From: Fusarium oxysporum f. sp. lycopersici 4287
Lineage: Eukaryota > Ascomycota > Sordariomycetes > Hypocreales > Nectriaceae
Length of the DNA stretch: 64,000 nt
Direction: 5' to 3'
NCBI RefSeq assembly: GCF_000149955.1
Contig: NC_030995.1
Span: forward strand, 2,774,978 to 2,838,977
Position 1 is the first letter of the stretch; the number at the start of each line of letters is the position of its first letter. Positions 23,572 through 35,105 of the stretch are shown here, one piece after another. The notes below the pieces were generated by a model that saw nothing but the letters and a program-made list of their open reading frames with translations, was not told where the DNA came from and did not search any database. Both the position numbers and the translations under genes were made by a program.

Positions 23572-24267
23572 GTTGAATAAGTGTAGGTATTGAGCTCCGT
23601 GAGGCAATTAAAACTATAAAGACTATTTCGCCGAACCTCCATCTTTCGACCTTGTATGACCAGTCATCAGGCAGTTAACGTCTAATTACATGGCTACATA
23701 CTTAGTATTTGTTCAAATTATCTCAGGCTCAAAAACGGCTCGTCAATGACACGCTCTTCTGTGGATCATTTTCATAAATGACTCTTGAACATTTGCATTC
23801 TGCATGGCTTCAGGTGTCTTTAAGCCTTAACTAGACCTTTGAATTCTGGAAACCGTATCGGATGGCTGTAAAAGGGACTGTCACTCCTCTGTAAGAAGAA
23901 CAACCCACTGATTGCTTTTGGCCGAAAACGAGCCTATCCCATTCAATAAGACTAGTGTTAGTAAGTCGGTCGTATTGCTAATACTGTGGGACTTCTGATG
24001 AGCAACTAACCATGTGGGAATAAATCGCCGTCGGTGTTTTATCTACTCTTCGGGGCCTACGAGTCCGCTAAGGTGGCTTCCTCGGATTCCGCGGCCAGCT
24101 ACTGGATGCTAGGATACGGGAGGGGGATTAGAAAGATACGATGTGTTCATATAATGGGTTGCTAAGCTGGTCGCTGCCACGAGTTGGCATAATGAGACAG
24201 AGTAATTCTCATCCTCAGGTTCACATATTTGTGTATATTTTTCAATCCGTCAGTTACATGTGGCATC
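23572..24267. other. Intergenic, promoter of the CYP505 gene
   Basis: No supported gene in about 700 bp. It contains the motif at 24027-24035. Confidence 0.6.
24027..24035. promoter_or_regulatory. GCCGTCGGT site, shared cluster motif 7
   Basis: On the minus strand it reads ACCGACGGCGATTTAT, closely matching the sites at 6655 and 9182. It is 233 bp before the CYP505 ATG. Confidence 0.6.
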
Positions 24268-27200
24268 ATGGCGTTAAGCTGCGATGAATCGACGCCTATA
24301 CCCGAGCCTAGGGGCTTACCATTTTTGGGAAACGTTACAGAATTTAGGTCTGAGGACTCTTTACAAGACCTCGATCGACTTCATGATACCTATGGTACGT
24401 GACCCGACTCATAATCCCCAGGCCTATACCGTGATCATGTTGCCACTGACACACAGACGTAACTCAGGTGAGATCTACCGATTGAGATTCCCCAAAGTGG
24501 GATCTTGCGTTATTGTAGGCAGTCAAAAGCTCGTCAACGAGCTCTGTGATGAAAAACGCTTCAGGAAGGCCATACAAGCAGAGTTAGCTGAGATTCGTCT
24601 TGCCGCTGGCGATGGCTTGTTTACTGCCAGAGAGGGAGAGGTCAGCTGGGATATTGCCCATCGCGTTCTTATGCCTGTCTTTGGACCAACAGCCATCAGA
24701 TCAATGTTCGACGAGATGTACGATGTCGTTTCCCAGATGACTCTGAAATGGGCTCGTTATGGGCCAACCTCCCCAATTTCTGCGAGTGAGGACTTTACTC
24801 GCCTAGCTCTCGACACAATCGCTCTCTGCTCCATGGGCTACCGCTTTAACTCTTTTTACAAAGATACAACACATCCGTTCGTCCAGTCTATGAGTGATTC
24901 ATTAGTCGAGCTTGGAAATCGTAGCTTGCGGCCAAGTTGGGCGAGAATCTTCTATCGATCGTCTGAGCGCAAACTGGCCAAAGATATCAATTTCATGCGA
25001 ACTACGTCCGAGGATCTCATCAAAGCGCGCAAGGCCGATCCCAACGCCGACCAGAGAAAGGATCTCCTGGCAGCCATGATGAATGGTGTGGATCCAAGAA
25101 CAGGCTCTAGGATGGATGATGAAAGCATCATCAACAATCTTCTCACTTTCCTCATTGCGGGGCACGAAACAACCTCTGGAACTCTGTCCTTTGCGTTTTA
25201 CTCAATGCTCAAGAATCCAGACGCTTATCTAAAGGCCCAACAAGAGGTTGACTCTATCATGGGGCGGGATCCTATCACTGTTGATAAGCTGTTCCAGTTG
25301 AAATACGTCCCAGCTGTAAGTAAACCCGATAGCCAACCTAGCGAGAAGCTTGCTCATAAAGTCGCTGGACTGAGTTCTGATTCGATAATAGGTATTGCGT
25401 GAGACACTCCGCCAATGCTCGCCGATTCCCGGTATCACTCTTGAAGCCCGTGAAGACACGTTGCTAGATGGAAAGTATCACATTAGGAAGGGTGAAGCTG
25501 TGGCAGCTATTTTTTCCAAGTCTCATCTCGATCCCTTGGTGTATGGCGCAGATGCTAAGGAATTCAAACCGGAACGCATGATGGACGAGAATTTCGATCG
25601 CTTACAACAAGAGTTCCCCAATTGCTGGAAACCCTTTGGTAATGGCGTCAGGGCTTGCATAGGAAGGGCTTTCGCATGGCAAGAGATGCTCCTAGCTACG
25701 TCTATGCTGTTGCAAAACTTCGACTTTTACCTCGACGACCCCTTATATAAGCTCAAAATTGCTGAAACCCTCACAATCAAACCCAAGGATTTTCTTATGG
25801 GGGCGTCTCTCCGCCACAACATGACTCCTCTCGATTTAGAAAGTCACCTCCGAGGCACAAACAACAAACAGGGCATTCCCGCTGCTCACAGCCAGTCTCC
25901 ACCGTCTACGATTAAGGCCAGTATTGCTGCTACCCCTATAAGTATTTATTATGGTTCCAACAGTGGTACCTGCGAGATCCTCGCCCGACGGCTGGCTTCT
26001 AATGCTTCATCGCACGGCTTCAGTGTAATGGTAATCGATACGCTGGATACTGCCAGGAACAGGCTGCCTCAGGATCATCCGGTTGTCATCTTTGTAGCTT
26101 CTTACGAGGGCCAACCACCTGATAATGCCGCGCACTTCGTGAACTGGATCCAGAGTATGACTGGTAATGAGGTGCAAAAGGTCCACTATGTCGTTTTTGG
26201 TGTCGGCAATTCGGAATGGCGGCAAACCTTTCACCGAATTCCCAAATTGATCGACGACGAACTTGGGAAACGTGGCGGCGAGCGACTTGTGACTTTGGGC
26301 CTGACAAATGTTGCCGAAAAAGACCCTTTTCTGGACTTCGAGATATGGGAAAGTAAGGAACTATGGCCTGCTCTTGAGAAAAAGTACCCTGACGTTACTG
26401 GAGGGACGCCAGAAGCTTTAGTGGGATCTATGGGACTGAGTGTCGATATTTCGGTATCTCGTGCTTCGGCTCTACGGAAAAGTGTCAAAGAAGCTATAGT
26501 AACAGGTGTGAGGGATCTCGCCGCTCCGGGGCTACCCCGTAAAAGACACATTGAGATGAAACTCCCTTCAGGCTGCTCGTACGAGGTGGGCGATTACCTT
26601 GAGGTCCTTCCAATGAACCCTCGCGATGCTGTCACTCGGGCCCTCCGACGTTTCAAACTGCCTTGGGATGCTGTTCTTACGATCGCTGGTAGCGAGATTA
26701 CCTCCCTACCAATTGGTATCCCGGTATCTGCATGGGACGTGCTCAGCTCTTATGTTGAGTTAGCATTCCTCTCTACAAGAAAAGATACACTCGTTCTTGC
26801 ATCCTACGCGCAAAGCGAAAAGGTCAGAACAGAAATTGAGCTCCTTGCTTCTGACGTTAAATTCAAGAGCGAGATCGAAGACAAGCGTGTATCTATTCTA
26901 GATCTGCTTGAACGATTTCCGTCGGTTGAATTGCCGATTGCTACATACTTAGGCATGCTGCAACCCATCAGGACTAGGCAGTAGTAAGTTAAAGATGCTT
27001 GATGCCTTCATCCTATATTTCACAGCTTTACTAACCTTGAACTTACTGACAGTTCCATCTCATCCTCACCCCTCAAGGACCCAAGCCATGCTACTTTGAC
27101 CTATTCGGTACTTGAAACGCCCTCGTTGAGTGGACAAGGTCTTTACATGGGAGTAGCCTCGAACTTTCTTGCGAGTTTGAAGCCAGATGATCGGCTCCAG

Positions 27201-27710
27201 GTATCTATACGACGGTCCAACATTGCGTTTCACCTTCCGCTTGCTCCGGATACTACACCAATCATCTGCGTCGCTGCTGGCGCTGGTCTAGCCCCTTTCC
27301 GCGGGTTTATACAGCAAAGATCTATTCAAATGAAGGCAGACCGCATATTGGCGCCTGCGCTGCTTATATTTGGTTGCCGTCGTCGGGATGACGATCTTTA
27401 CCGAGAGGAATTCGACGCTTGGGAAGGTGAGGGTGCTGTGGTCGTGAAGAGAGCATACTCGCGTGATGCCAAACTGACAGCCGGATGCAAATATGTTCAA
27501 GATCGAGTCATTGAACAACAGGAATATATTAGGAAACTTTGGAATCAAGGGGGGAATGTCTACGTATGTGGAAGTAGGCAAGTCGGTGACGCAGTGGAAG
27601 GGGCGCTTGGGAGCATCCTGAGTGGGGTGCAGGGCGGAGATCGAGAGGATGGCAAAAGATTCTTAGACAACTTTAGAAACAAGCGTTTCGTCATGGATAT
27701 ATTCAGTTGA
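24268..27710 (+). CDS. CYP505 self-sufficient P450 fused to CPR reductase (P450foxy-like)
   Basis: Bifunctional cytochrome P450 plus NADPH-P450 reductase, the fungal counterpart of P450BM3; characterised members hydroxylate fatty acids at subterminal positions. Exons 24268-24394, 24468-25315, 25392-26983 and 27053-27710 give 1074 residues, about the normal length. The start ATG is read in a different frame from the long open frame and yields IPEPRGLPFLGN, the normal N-terminal motif. P450 part: AGHETTS at about 271, KYVPAVLRETLR with the ExxR motif, and heme ligand Cys about 414 in FGNGVRACIGR. Reductase part: FMN site YYGSNSGTCEILA from about 500, FAD-binding RQYSISSSP, and NADPH site GCRRRDDDLYREE. 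All are intact. Within the cluster it could hydroxylate an aliphatic chain. Confidence 0.96.
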
Positions 27711-28247
27711 TCCTGTACTGTAGTTGCCTGCACTTGGTCTACTATCGAGGGTGCGAAGCCTTCTAAAGTTTAATAGACCACGCATGGGATGATAGAGAAC
27801 AGGTACGACAGTGTGCCTGTTTACGAAAGCTGCATCGTTGAGAAGGGTGCATACATCAGCACCAGCCTGGTTGGGTTCGACATGACAGGCCAATTGTTGG
27901 CCAGTCGGTTGTTGAACAGATTAACCAGTAGTAGGAATCTGATATGTGGTTGAGTATCAAGCGAGACCTATTCTTGAGCCCAAATACATCCGTATTCATC
28001 GTTAACCATTCCAAAAGTACCCGATTGTCGCAAGCTTTGAATTTGGAAAACCACCAGCCTATTCTTTCTACATTTGTTGTTGAGATGATTAATCGTTACT
28101 TGTCGGCCCCCTTGCTAAGAGGGTAGTCCTTGGCCTTCTTCCGCCAGTAATATTGAAAGAATTCGATATCAATTTCACTAATGACTATTGAAGGCTCGGC
28201 TAACCCCCTATATTTCGAAATATCCCTGTCATCAAGTAGTGGCTGGC
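27711..28247. other. Convergent 3' intergenic region
   Basis: Interval between the CYP505 gene and the zinc-cluster regulator, both pointing into it. Nothing recognisable. Confidence 0.6.
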
Positions 28248-29967
28248 TCACCTTGATAAAAAGCGCAAGCAATGCAGCCTCCTCCTCAGTTCTGGAATAG
28301 CTAGTGGTTGCGTATCCCAGCTGATTGCACCACTGTTTCTAGCATCAATACTAGCCTCGAAAATGTCTGCAAGCTCTTGACTATCCCAGAGACCATCTTT
28401 CCGGTGCAAAGATCGAAGCATAGATATCGTCTTGCGTTGAATGGCAGCGTCGTTACAAGACTTTAGGACGGCCGCCAAGGCAGATACTAAATCGCAATCC
28501 AGGACAAAGATAGGTATCTTCCGGGCTATATCCAGCTTTATCAATTCCTCAGCTCGTTCCAGGATAAACTCACAGTCTTTCTTTTCAAAGTCATCTTCAA
28601 AAGTGTCTATCTTGATGAGAGCAGCCCAGACGGCCTGGGTTAGAGAGAGCTTTGCCAGTTGATAGCGAGCAGAGACTGAAAGCTGTTCCTTAAGTTTTCT
28701 TTTCCTCAAAGGCTCAAACTTGGAGTTCCATGTTTTATACGCTGACTGAGCCGCGGGAAATGCCGCGCCTGCATTGTTCAAGTTAAAACCCATGGAGGAA
28801 GGCAGGATATCTCCACCATCAAATGGCTCGGTATTGTGGAATATTTTCCTGTTGAATGAGTTGGGAAATCCAGTGCATGCATATCCAATATCGTTTGAGA
28901 GTTTAATCGCTTTCGACAAGCTGTCAAAAGGCACAGTCAGATCTCCAAGGTCAACAGCTTGATGATGGTTCCAGTACGGGAAAACGGTGGCGGCATTGTA
29001 CACAGCCGCAGATTGTCGTAGTGAGAGTAAGATGTCCGATATACTCCTTATAATACTGTCGCTTTGTTGCAGAGTCCTTTTGGTCCAGGGCTGGTCGGGT
29101 GCAGTGTTTTGTTGTCGATGATATAAAGATGTAAGGAGACGGCGTCCTGCATTCAAGTGACAGATTGATTCGGCTGGACGACCAAGAAGGTTCTCAATGC
29201 AAATGAAGATAATGCAGCAAGCAAGGACAATCTGTAGAGTGTTTTCCGAGCTTTTTGTCATAAGCGGCCGTATGTAAGCAATGGCGCAGTTGTAATTTTG
29301 GATGGCTTCTTCCTCGATATGCACAATAGATGAGGAGTGTGATACTCCAACGCGGCTTCCCAGAAAAAATCGATGTGCTCCACCTAGGGCGCAGAGGGCA
29401 TGTCTGATGGCATGAACAGAATACGAAGCCGGCAAGATAAATTGGAACCAAAAGTCGATTGAATCGGATGTCTGGAGGAAATCCTCGAGTGTATGTTGTC
29501 TGGCATGATGAAAGAGGGCCGCGATTGATTCGTCAGCAAATTGAATTGTTGTCAAGGCTGGCATTGGAGAGATCTTCCGCTCATGAAGTCTTCCCTGCGA
29601 TGCGAGGTAGGCTGGATCAGGCTTTTTTGGCCTTCTCTTTGTGCGCATTTGAGTGCACGGTCTAGGTTGTTCGTATCCTCCACATTGGAAAGAATCTTTG
29701 AAACATCGCCGACATCCAGGCTTTCCCTCATCGCATTTGAGATGGCGGGCTCTAGAACAGTGTTAGACAGCAACCTTCTAAGTATTTTCAGCTATATGCT
29801 GTACCCAGCACGTACTTGCTGTCTTGGAAGTCAGTACTACAAAAGGGCGAGACGAAGAAATGTGCCACGAACCAAGTAACGCAACCAGTCCTGACTTTAG
29901 GAGCATTGGCCCTTGTCCATTTTTTGTTTCCTCTTTCTTTATCGATGACTTTATGAACCGTTTCCAT
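28248..29967 (-). CDS. Zn2Cys6 transcription factor with a 3-nt micro-exon
   Basis: Zinc-cluster regulator, candidate controller of the 5-28 kb cluster. Exon 1 is 29967-29873 (95 nt; METVHKVIDKE...KVRTGCVT plus two bases of a Cys codon). Joining it to the main exon (29751-28248) through one 121-bp intron gives a stop codon. Two introns of 54 bp (29872-29819) and 64 bp (29815-29752) around a 3-nt exon at 29818-29816 (CAA) instead give GCVTCKARHLKCDEGKPGCRRCFKDSFQC, a textbook Zn2Cys6 motif, and 533 residues in frame. Both introns have a normal branch site (TACTGAC; TCTAACA) shortly before the acceptor. The body is a PF11951-like fungal regulatory domain. Without the micro-exon the annotated protein would lack its DNA-binding domain. 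Confidence 0.82.
29816..29818 (-). other. 3-nt micro-exon (CAA) of the zinc-cluster gene
   Basis: The bases CAA on the minus strand are preceded by TACTGACTTCCAAGACAG and followed by GTACGT. Inclusion completes TG-C (Cys) and AA-A (Lys), giving the usual CxxCK of the finger. The total coding length of 1602 nt is then divisible by three. Confidence 0.72.
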
Positions 29968-32900
29968 CTGTATCGTTTCTTCGGGCTATGATATACAGAG
30001 CAGGTTGTGGACAGCTGGCGTGCGAAACGAAAGCGTTCTTGTGTTTTTTGTTTTTACTTTTATAAACGGGGAGCTTGGAAGCAGGCTTTTAAAAAGGTGT
30101 CGGATACACGGATACAGTTGGTCCTAGCTGCAGAGAAAGTCTAATTTTTTGAGTGGAGCCGATGGGGATAGCGGTACCTGAGAGGCTGAGTCAAAAAAGG
30201 TGTTCAAGGATCCGCTTCCCTACTTCTAGAATACCGGGAGGCAGCCCACAAACAGATCCACATTTCCCTATTCCGTACAATCGCGTTCAGGGTAGACTGT
30301 CTACGGGGATGGAATATTACCCCGCCAAGATTGTACATTGTAGGCAAAATAGCACTCTCCCAGAAACCTCCGCAGGTTGACTAACAGTCCCTCCTCGATA
30401 GGAAACGATAGTAGGTAGGTATAAGGGTCACCAACAGCCTAATCATCTTGCTCGTTTCCCTGGGCACACGTCGCGGACGAATTGCATGCTTTTCTGAGAA
30501 ATCTTCATCTACCAGAGCTGCTTCTACATCAAGGTCCGTTCGCCGGCCATTCCACATTTGGATTCCCTCAGTTCGATATATATCTAATTTGATATCCTAT
30601 TATCTTCATGAAGCAAAAGCACATTGCGCAAGGAGCAACTTATATGCGCGCTAGAGCCAATGAAATATGGCTGTCACATTTTTTCACTAGCTGGGCCTCT
30701 ATCCCATCCATTCTCTTCTTATAGTTGTTAATAATGAATGTAATTTTCGTTCTAGCCTGCGTCAGTCCCCTTTCTTAATCATGTGATGCAATAAACTATG
30801 CAGATAGCTTTGTTGTAATGCATAGGTTTTGGTTCGGACACTGCGTCCTCGTTCAAGTCATCATTGGAGCAACTGATGGAAGCCCGAAGGCAGTCCTAAT
30901 CAGCTGATCATCTGGAAGGAAGCAAGTTAAAGCCGAACCTCAAATGGCTGCGCCAGACTTGCTTGTCCTTTGGAGGGCTTGCTTGTGTTGTTGGTAGTTT
31001 CGTACTATAGGGTAAGGAGAGCTATGGGCGACTTTTTTAACAATTTTGTTCTCATCGCACCATCATAGCGAAGACTCGAAAGCTAAAATAGCCTTTGTTA
31101 TCCGCTACCCGCGTCATTGCCTAGCATTTTGCATCTTATCATTCACTTCGTACAAGATCGGGCAATAACGTTAAACACGACTTGAGACCCCCAAACTATT
31201 AGGCCCATCATCTCAATCAATTCTCGTTTTCCTGGCCGAGGCGCTGCGCGTGGAAATCAAATGTACATTCCAGAACCTGCTTAGATGGTGTCATGCCTCT
31301 CCAGTGTGGCAACCGTACACTAGGCGGTGCATTGCGATCGCACGGCTGAGTTGGGATTCTAAGTAAGAATTATCTACCAAAGTTATCCGTAAGCTCAAAC
31401 AGCGCCACTACCGCGAGGGTCATTTAGTAAGTCGAATGCAAGCCATATCTATGCGGGACTTTATCGTCGTGAGGGATCTCTTGGAACACATTTTTTTTCT
31501 GGACACGAGTTTTCTAAATTGACATACGCTGTTGTAAATGGCCAGTCGGCGCTTTATTGTTAGTTAGAGTGCTTGAAGCGACCCGCTCGCCCGTATTTGG
31601 CCGAAAACCTACAGGCTCCAAAACATAAACTCCTTATTTTAAATGACCTCTCTACTATTTATGGAACCAGGTCTAAGCTCGAGTCAAGGTTAACATGACT
31701 CGACTGGGGTAACCCTAGCCACAACGGTAAAAATTGTCGCAAGCCATTCACGTGAACTTGAGTCAGACGCGGTGTTACTTCCTGAATGTTGGATGCCCAC
31801 AATTCCTTTGAGCATTTCGGCCGTACATTCGGGCTAGCTGCGGCCGACCCATAGCCAAGTGTTTCAGAAAAGTAGCCGTCGGGCGATTATTGATTCGTTC
31901 ACTAGGGTAAACTCTGTTCGCCACTTCTATGGGTGCCCTCGATTACGCTCTGTACAGCAGGACCCGTGCAACGCCTCGAGAGCTGAACTTGCGACCCTGC
32001 GCTGAGATGCCGCAGGGCCAAATAAAATTCGAAATTCTTTTTAGAATCAATGTAATATATTCCATTTGTAATTAAACTCAAGAATATCATTTCCTTAACT
32101 AACCACTTGTTTAGTTTTAGCTACTCATGATCCCTCATGCCTTTCCCTACTACCCGTACAAATCTTGGCTGTCCTCCCTACAATGATCATTTGAAAGATG
32201 GCCGTATCGTTCAGCGGACGGGGAGTGGGCATATAGATTCCTACCTTGTAGGAACGAATATCGGCTCTGAGACGGCGCTTATAAGTGTAAGCGAGATGAA
32301 TCTTTCTCAAATGTTAGAGCAATTAAGGTAACCGATCCTCTCTTCCGAAATGAAAGAACTTAACCCATGGGAGCCGCACATATTGTATAACTGCAATTCG
32401 TAAGGGTCTGAGGGACTTGCGATGTCTCTTGCGCCAAAGCTATTGACTCAGTCAATGCATTCGATGAACGTCTTGATGTCTTACTCAGAATATCGCCCGA
32501 TGGCCTGCCGATAAAGGAGTTGGCGGATATCCAAGTGAGCAGGATCGGAATTGGACCGGCACTGTAATGCAGAGGGTAAAAAAGCTTGGGCAGAAAACCA
32601 GGAGAGTCCCTTAGCATATAATGTGCACACATTGTATCGACTTGGAAGGGTTTCCCATTTGCAGACTCCATTACGGACACCGAGGCATAGCCATCAGATT
32701 TGCGAGTATTCAACAAAACAAACCCGCTGATGCATTAGGATAGCGAAAAGCCTGATATTGCTAGGTACTCTGATAAGAGCGCATATACTTCTATCCTAAT
32801 TGCGAAAGGAACCTAACCTTTCAGCATAGTCACATATTATTCAATCTAGAGGCTTTTCAATACTTCCCAGCACACCTCACGGGCCGGCATCCGCTCAGCA

Positions 32901-33007
32901 AATCTTGCCTTCCATCTAATGGGCACAACGTTGGAGGATTGTTGTGACTTTGAGCCCTGTTGGATAAAATCCGGAGGATCTGCCCCGGCCAAGTACCAAC
33001 CTGGAAG
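29968..33007. other. Three-kilobase stretch without a recognisable gene
   Basis: No gene is supported on either strand. A 118-codon minus-strand frame at 32360-32716 starts with ATG-like context but shows no domain I recognise. A CCGTCGG core followed by GCGATTA occurs at 31875-31881, resembling the cluster motif but far from any gene start. Base composition is ordinary, so this is not simply RIP-mutated repeat. Confidence 0.55.
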
Positions 33008-33830
33008 CTAGTCGCTTTTGATACCATCTACTATCTCGCCGACTACTGCAGGTGATTCAAAAAGATTAGCAGCGTCTCCAGTGTGAAGGAATGCCACATT
33101 AGACCCCATTGGAACCTTGCCACTTCGAACATGATGAAGCAGACCTGCGAAACCTTTACCGGTATAAACAGGCCCAAGGAAGATGCCTTCGGCTCGTGCA
33201 AGTTCCTGGATAGCTGAAATGCTTTCAGTGCTAGGAACGCCATAATCTTCACCAATGAAGCCCTGGTCGAGGTTGATCTCTGCACGAATTACATCGTCGG
33301 AAGGTGGCAAGACTTCTAGACGTTCGAAGATGCCCTTGACTCGATCGACTATGGTCTGAATGCTAATGAAGGAGACATCACCAGCTTTATCTCCATAGGC
33401 ATTGATGGTTATAGAGCGGATCTTGACCGGTGACCTTGTGAGAAGCTTGCCAGCAAGCATACCCGGTAGTGCTGTGCCAGTACCCGCCGTATGATAGATA
33501 TAGTCCAGTTCGACTCCCGCGTTCTTGGACTGTTCCAACATCTCCAAGAAGGTCAGAGCGTGAGCGACAAAGGCTAGTGGATGGGCGCCTCCTGCGCGAA
33601 CAATGATAGCTCGGTGACCCTCAGCCTCTAATTCCGCTTGACGAGCTTCCATAGAAGAGGTGATAATCTTATTGCCCTCATTTACCATCCACTGATTTTC
33701 ACCCTTGGAATTAATAAAGTGGGTTTCGACGTCCATAATCTTGCTTAACAAGAGGTTGCCTCGATATTCATCCAACTTGCCGTGGTGAGTTAGATCACGT
33801 GTCAGGTATAGAATTGGAGTCAAGCCAGAT
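33008..33830 (-). pseudogene. D-cysteine desulfhydrase / ACC deaminase-like gene, 5'-truncated
   Basis: C-terminal two thirds of a fold-type-II PLP enzyme of the D-cysteine desulfhydrase / ACC deaminase family. Readable blocks are LYLTRDLTHHGKLDEYRGNLLL, RAGGAHPLAFVAHALTF, YHTAGTGTALPGMLAG (phosphate-binding loop) and YGVPSTESISAIQELA with PVYTGKGFAGL, which carries the family signature. About 80-100 N-terminal residues, including the PLP-binding lysine, are missing. The frame runs straight into the terminal repeat of the Tc1/mariner element at about 33831, next to a TA dinucleotide. The remaining 270 codons are intact and not AT-shifted, so the break looks recent. The missing part is not found elsewhere in the window. 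Alternative: transcription from the element could yield a shortened protein, which would still lack the lysine. Confidence 0.8.
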
Positions 33831-33836
33831 ACAGTG

Positions 33837-33865
33837 GGCTGCAAAAAGTATTCGCATCCCCCCTG
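33837..33865 (+). repeat. Left terminal inverted repeat
   Basis: Begins GGCTGCAAAAAGTATTCGCA and ends in CCCCCCTG. All 29 bases match the reverse complement of 35071-35099. Confidence 0.92.
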
Positions 33866-35070
33866 TTCAGGAGAATGTCGTCTAGCCGGATCGGGATATC
33901 GTCAAGGGTGCCGCTTTAAGCTTGTATTTTCAAAGTAATAATATCACCTAGAACAGCTTTAGTACTTTATATACCAACCTTCTGCTGCAATTACAGCGTT
34001 AACCCTGTTCGGCATTATCTCACAGAGGTTTTGCAAGATCCTTTCTTTAAGACTATCCCAAGCTTCTATTGCAGCTAAGACTAAGGCATATTATATAGTA
34101 ACTATATCCTCTGCATAAATTAGTTCCAGGTATAACCTATAGATCTCGGCCTTTATTAATGCCCACAGATTCTCTATAGGGTTCAGGTCAGGCAAGTACG
34201 GCGGCCAGACTATCAGGTCGACCCCTAGCTCTTCCAGCAGCGCCTTAACGATCTAGGCTATATAAATAGAGGCATTATTATATATAAAGATATCTCCCGG
34301 TTAAAGGAACCACGGCAGGATAAAGCTATATAACTTATAGATGCTAATAGCATTAATATTACCGATAAGAGGCACCAACGGTATATAAGATCTGTAACTA
34401 AAGGCAGCCTAAAACATCTGCTATACAGCGCCTAGTCTCCTAGCTTCCTGAATATCCTATATATATAGGGCCTTGCAAGGCAATAAGAAGGTCTAGATAG
34501 GTCTTATGCCCTGATTACAGCGCACTATATACTTATTACTCTATTTAACCCTCCTCTAATTAATACCTTAATATTATATAGCCTAATTAAGCCTTTTGCA
34601 AGCCTATAGTAGTATTAGGGCTATATATTTCTTCTGTATCTATTTCCTCTTATTTATCTTATATAAAAGGTATTATAATAGCCAAGTATTAATAGTATTA
34701 TTAACTAAGCTAAGTAAGTCCCTTATTATAATATATAAATCAGTTATAATAGTATTATATATCTGATTATATTACTCTTCTATAAGCTTTCGAGGTGCAC
34801 CAGAGCAGGGCAAAGTAAGGTTATCCTCGCCGCATTTTTCTTCGGATTTTATAGTTAACCAGATAATTGATTTTAGTATTTCTGGAAACCTATAAAAAAG
34901 CTCTCTCTAGCTATAGCCGGCACGTCGTAATTCGCAGATGCAAGACCGTAAAGATGGCGATAATTCCTTGCCTCGAGGCATCGTTATAGTGTTGTGGTGT
35001 GATATGCAAAAGCAGGGTTGAAAACGCGGTCCAAATCGGGCTAGGTTAGGTGGCCCCACAAGGGGGGTTG

Positions 35071-35099
35071 CAGGGGGGATGCGAATACTTTTTGCAGCC
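35071..35099 (-). repeat. Right terminal inverted repeat
   Basis: Exact reverse complement of the left repeat. The perfect match contrasts with the heavily mutated interior. Confidence 0.92.
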
Positions 35100-35105
35100 A
35101 AGCTG

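Larger units (their letters stand above)
33832..35105 (-). mobile_element. Degenerate Tc1/mariner DNA transposon
   Basis: Element of about 1.27 kb bounded by perfect 29-bp inverted repeats. On the minus strand the interior decodes a decayed Tc1/mariner transposase: the DDE-region motif WPPYLPDLNPIENLW is legible at about 34210-34165, followed by a damaged helical tail ending near CEIMPNRVNAVIAAEG. Many stops and TA-rich runs (for example 34440-34780) are typical of RIP. The left end reads TA|CAGTGGGCTGC, the standard Tc1 arrangement of a TA target followed by CAGT; the right end (AAGCTG then TTGTA) is less clean. It lies between two gene fragments, so it marks a break rather than a simple insertion in one gene. 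Confidence 0.85.

Noticed and set aside
29752..29872. Broken zinc-cluster gene with an in-frame stop at the intron junction
   Set aside because: The 3-nt exon between two ordinary introns restores the motif and the total length, so no lesion is needed.
32360..32716. Minus-strand frame of 118 codons
   Set aside because: It reads as plausible protein but shows no family motif and no splice partner; mentioned only within the gene-free interval.
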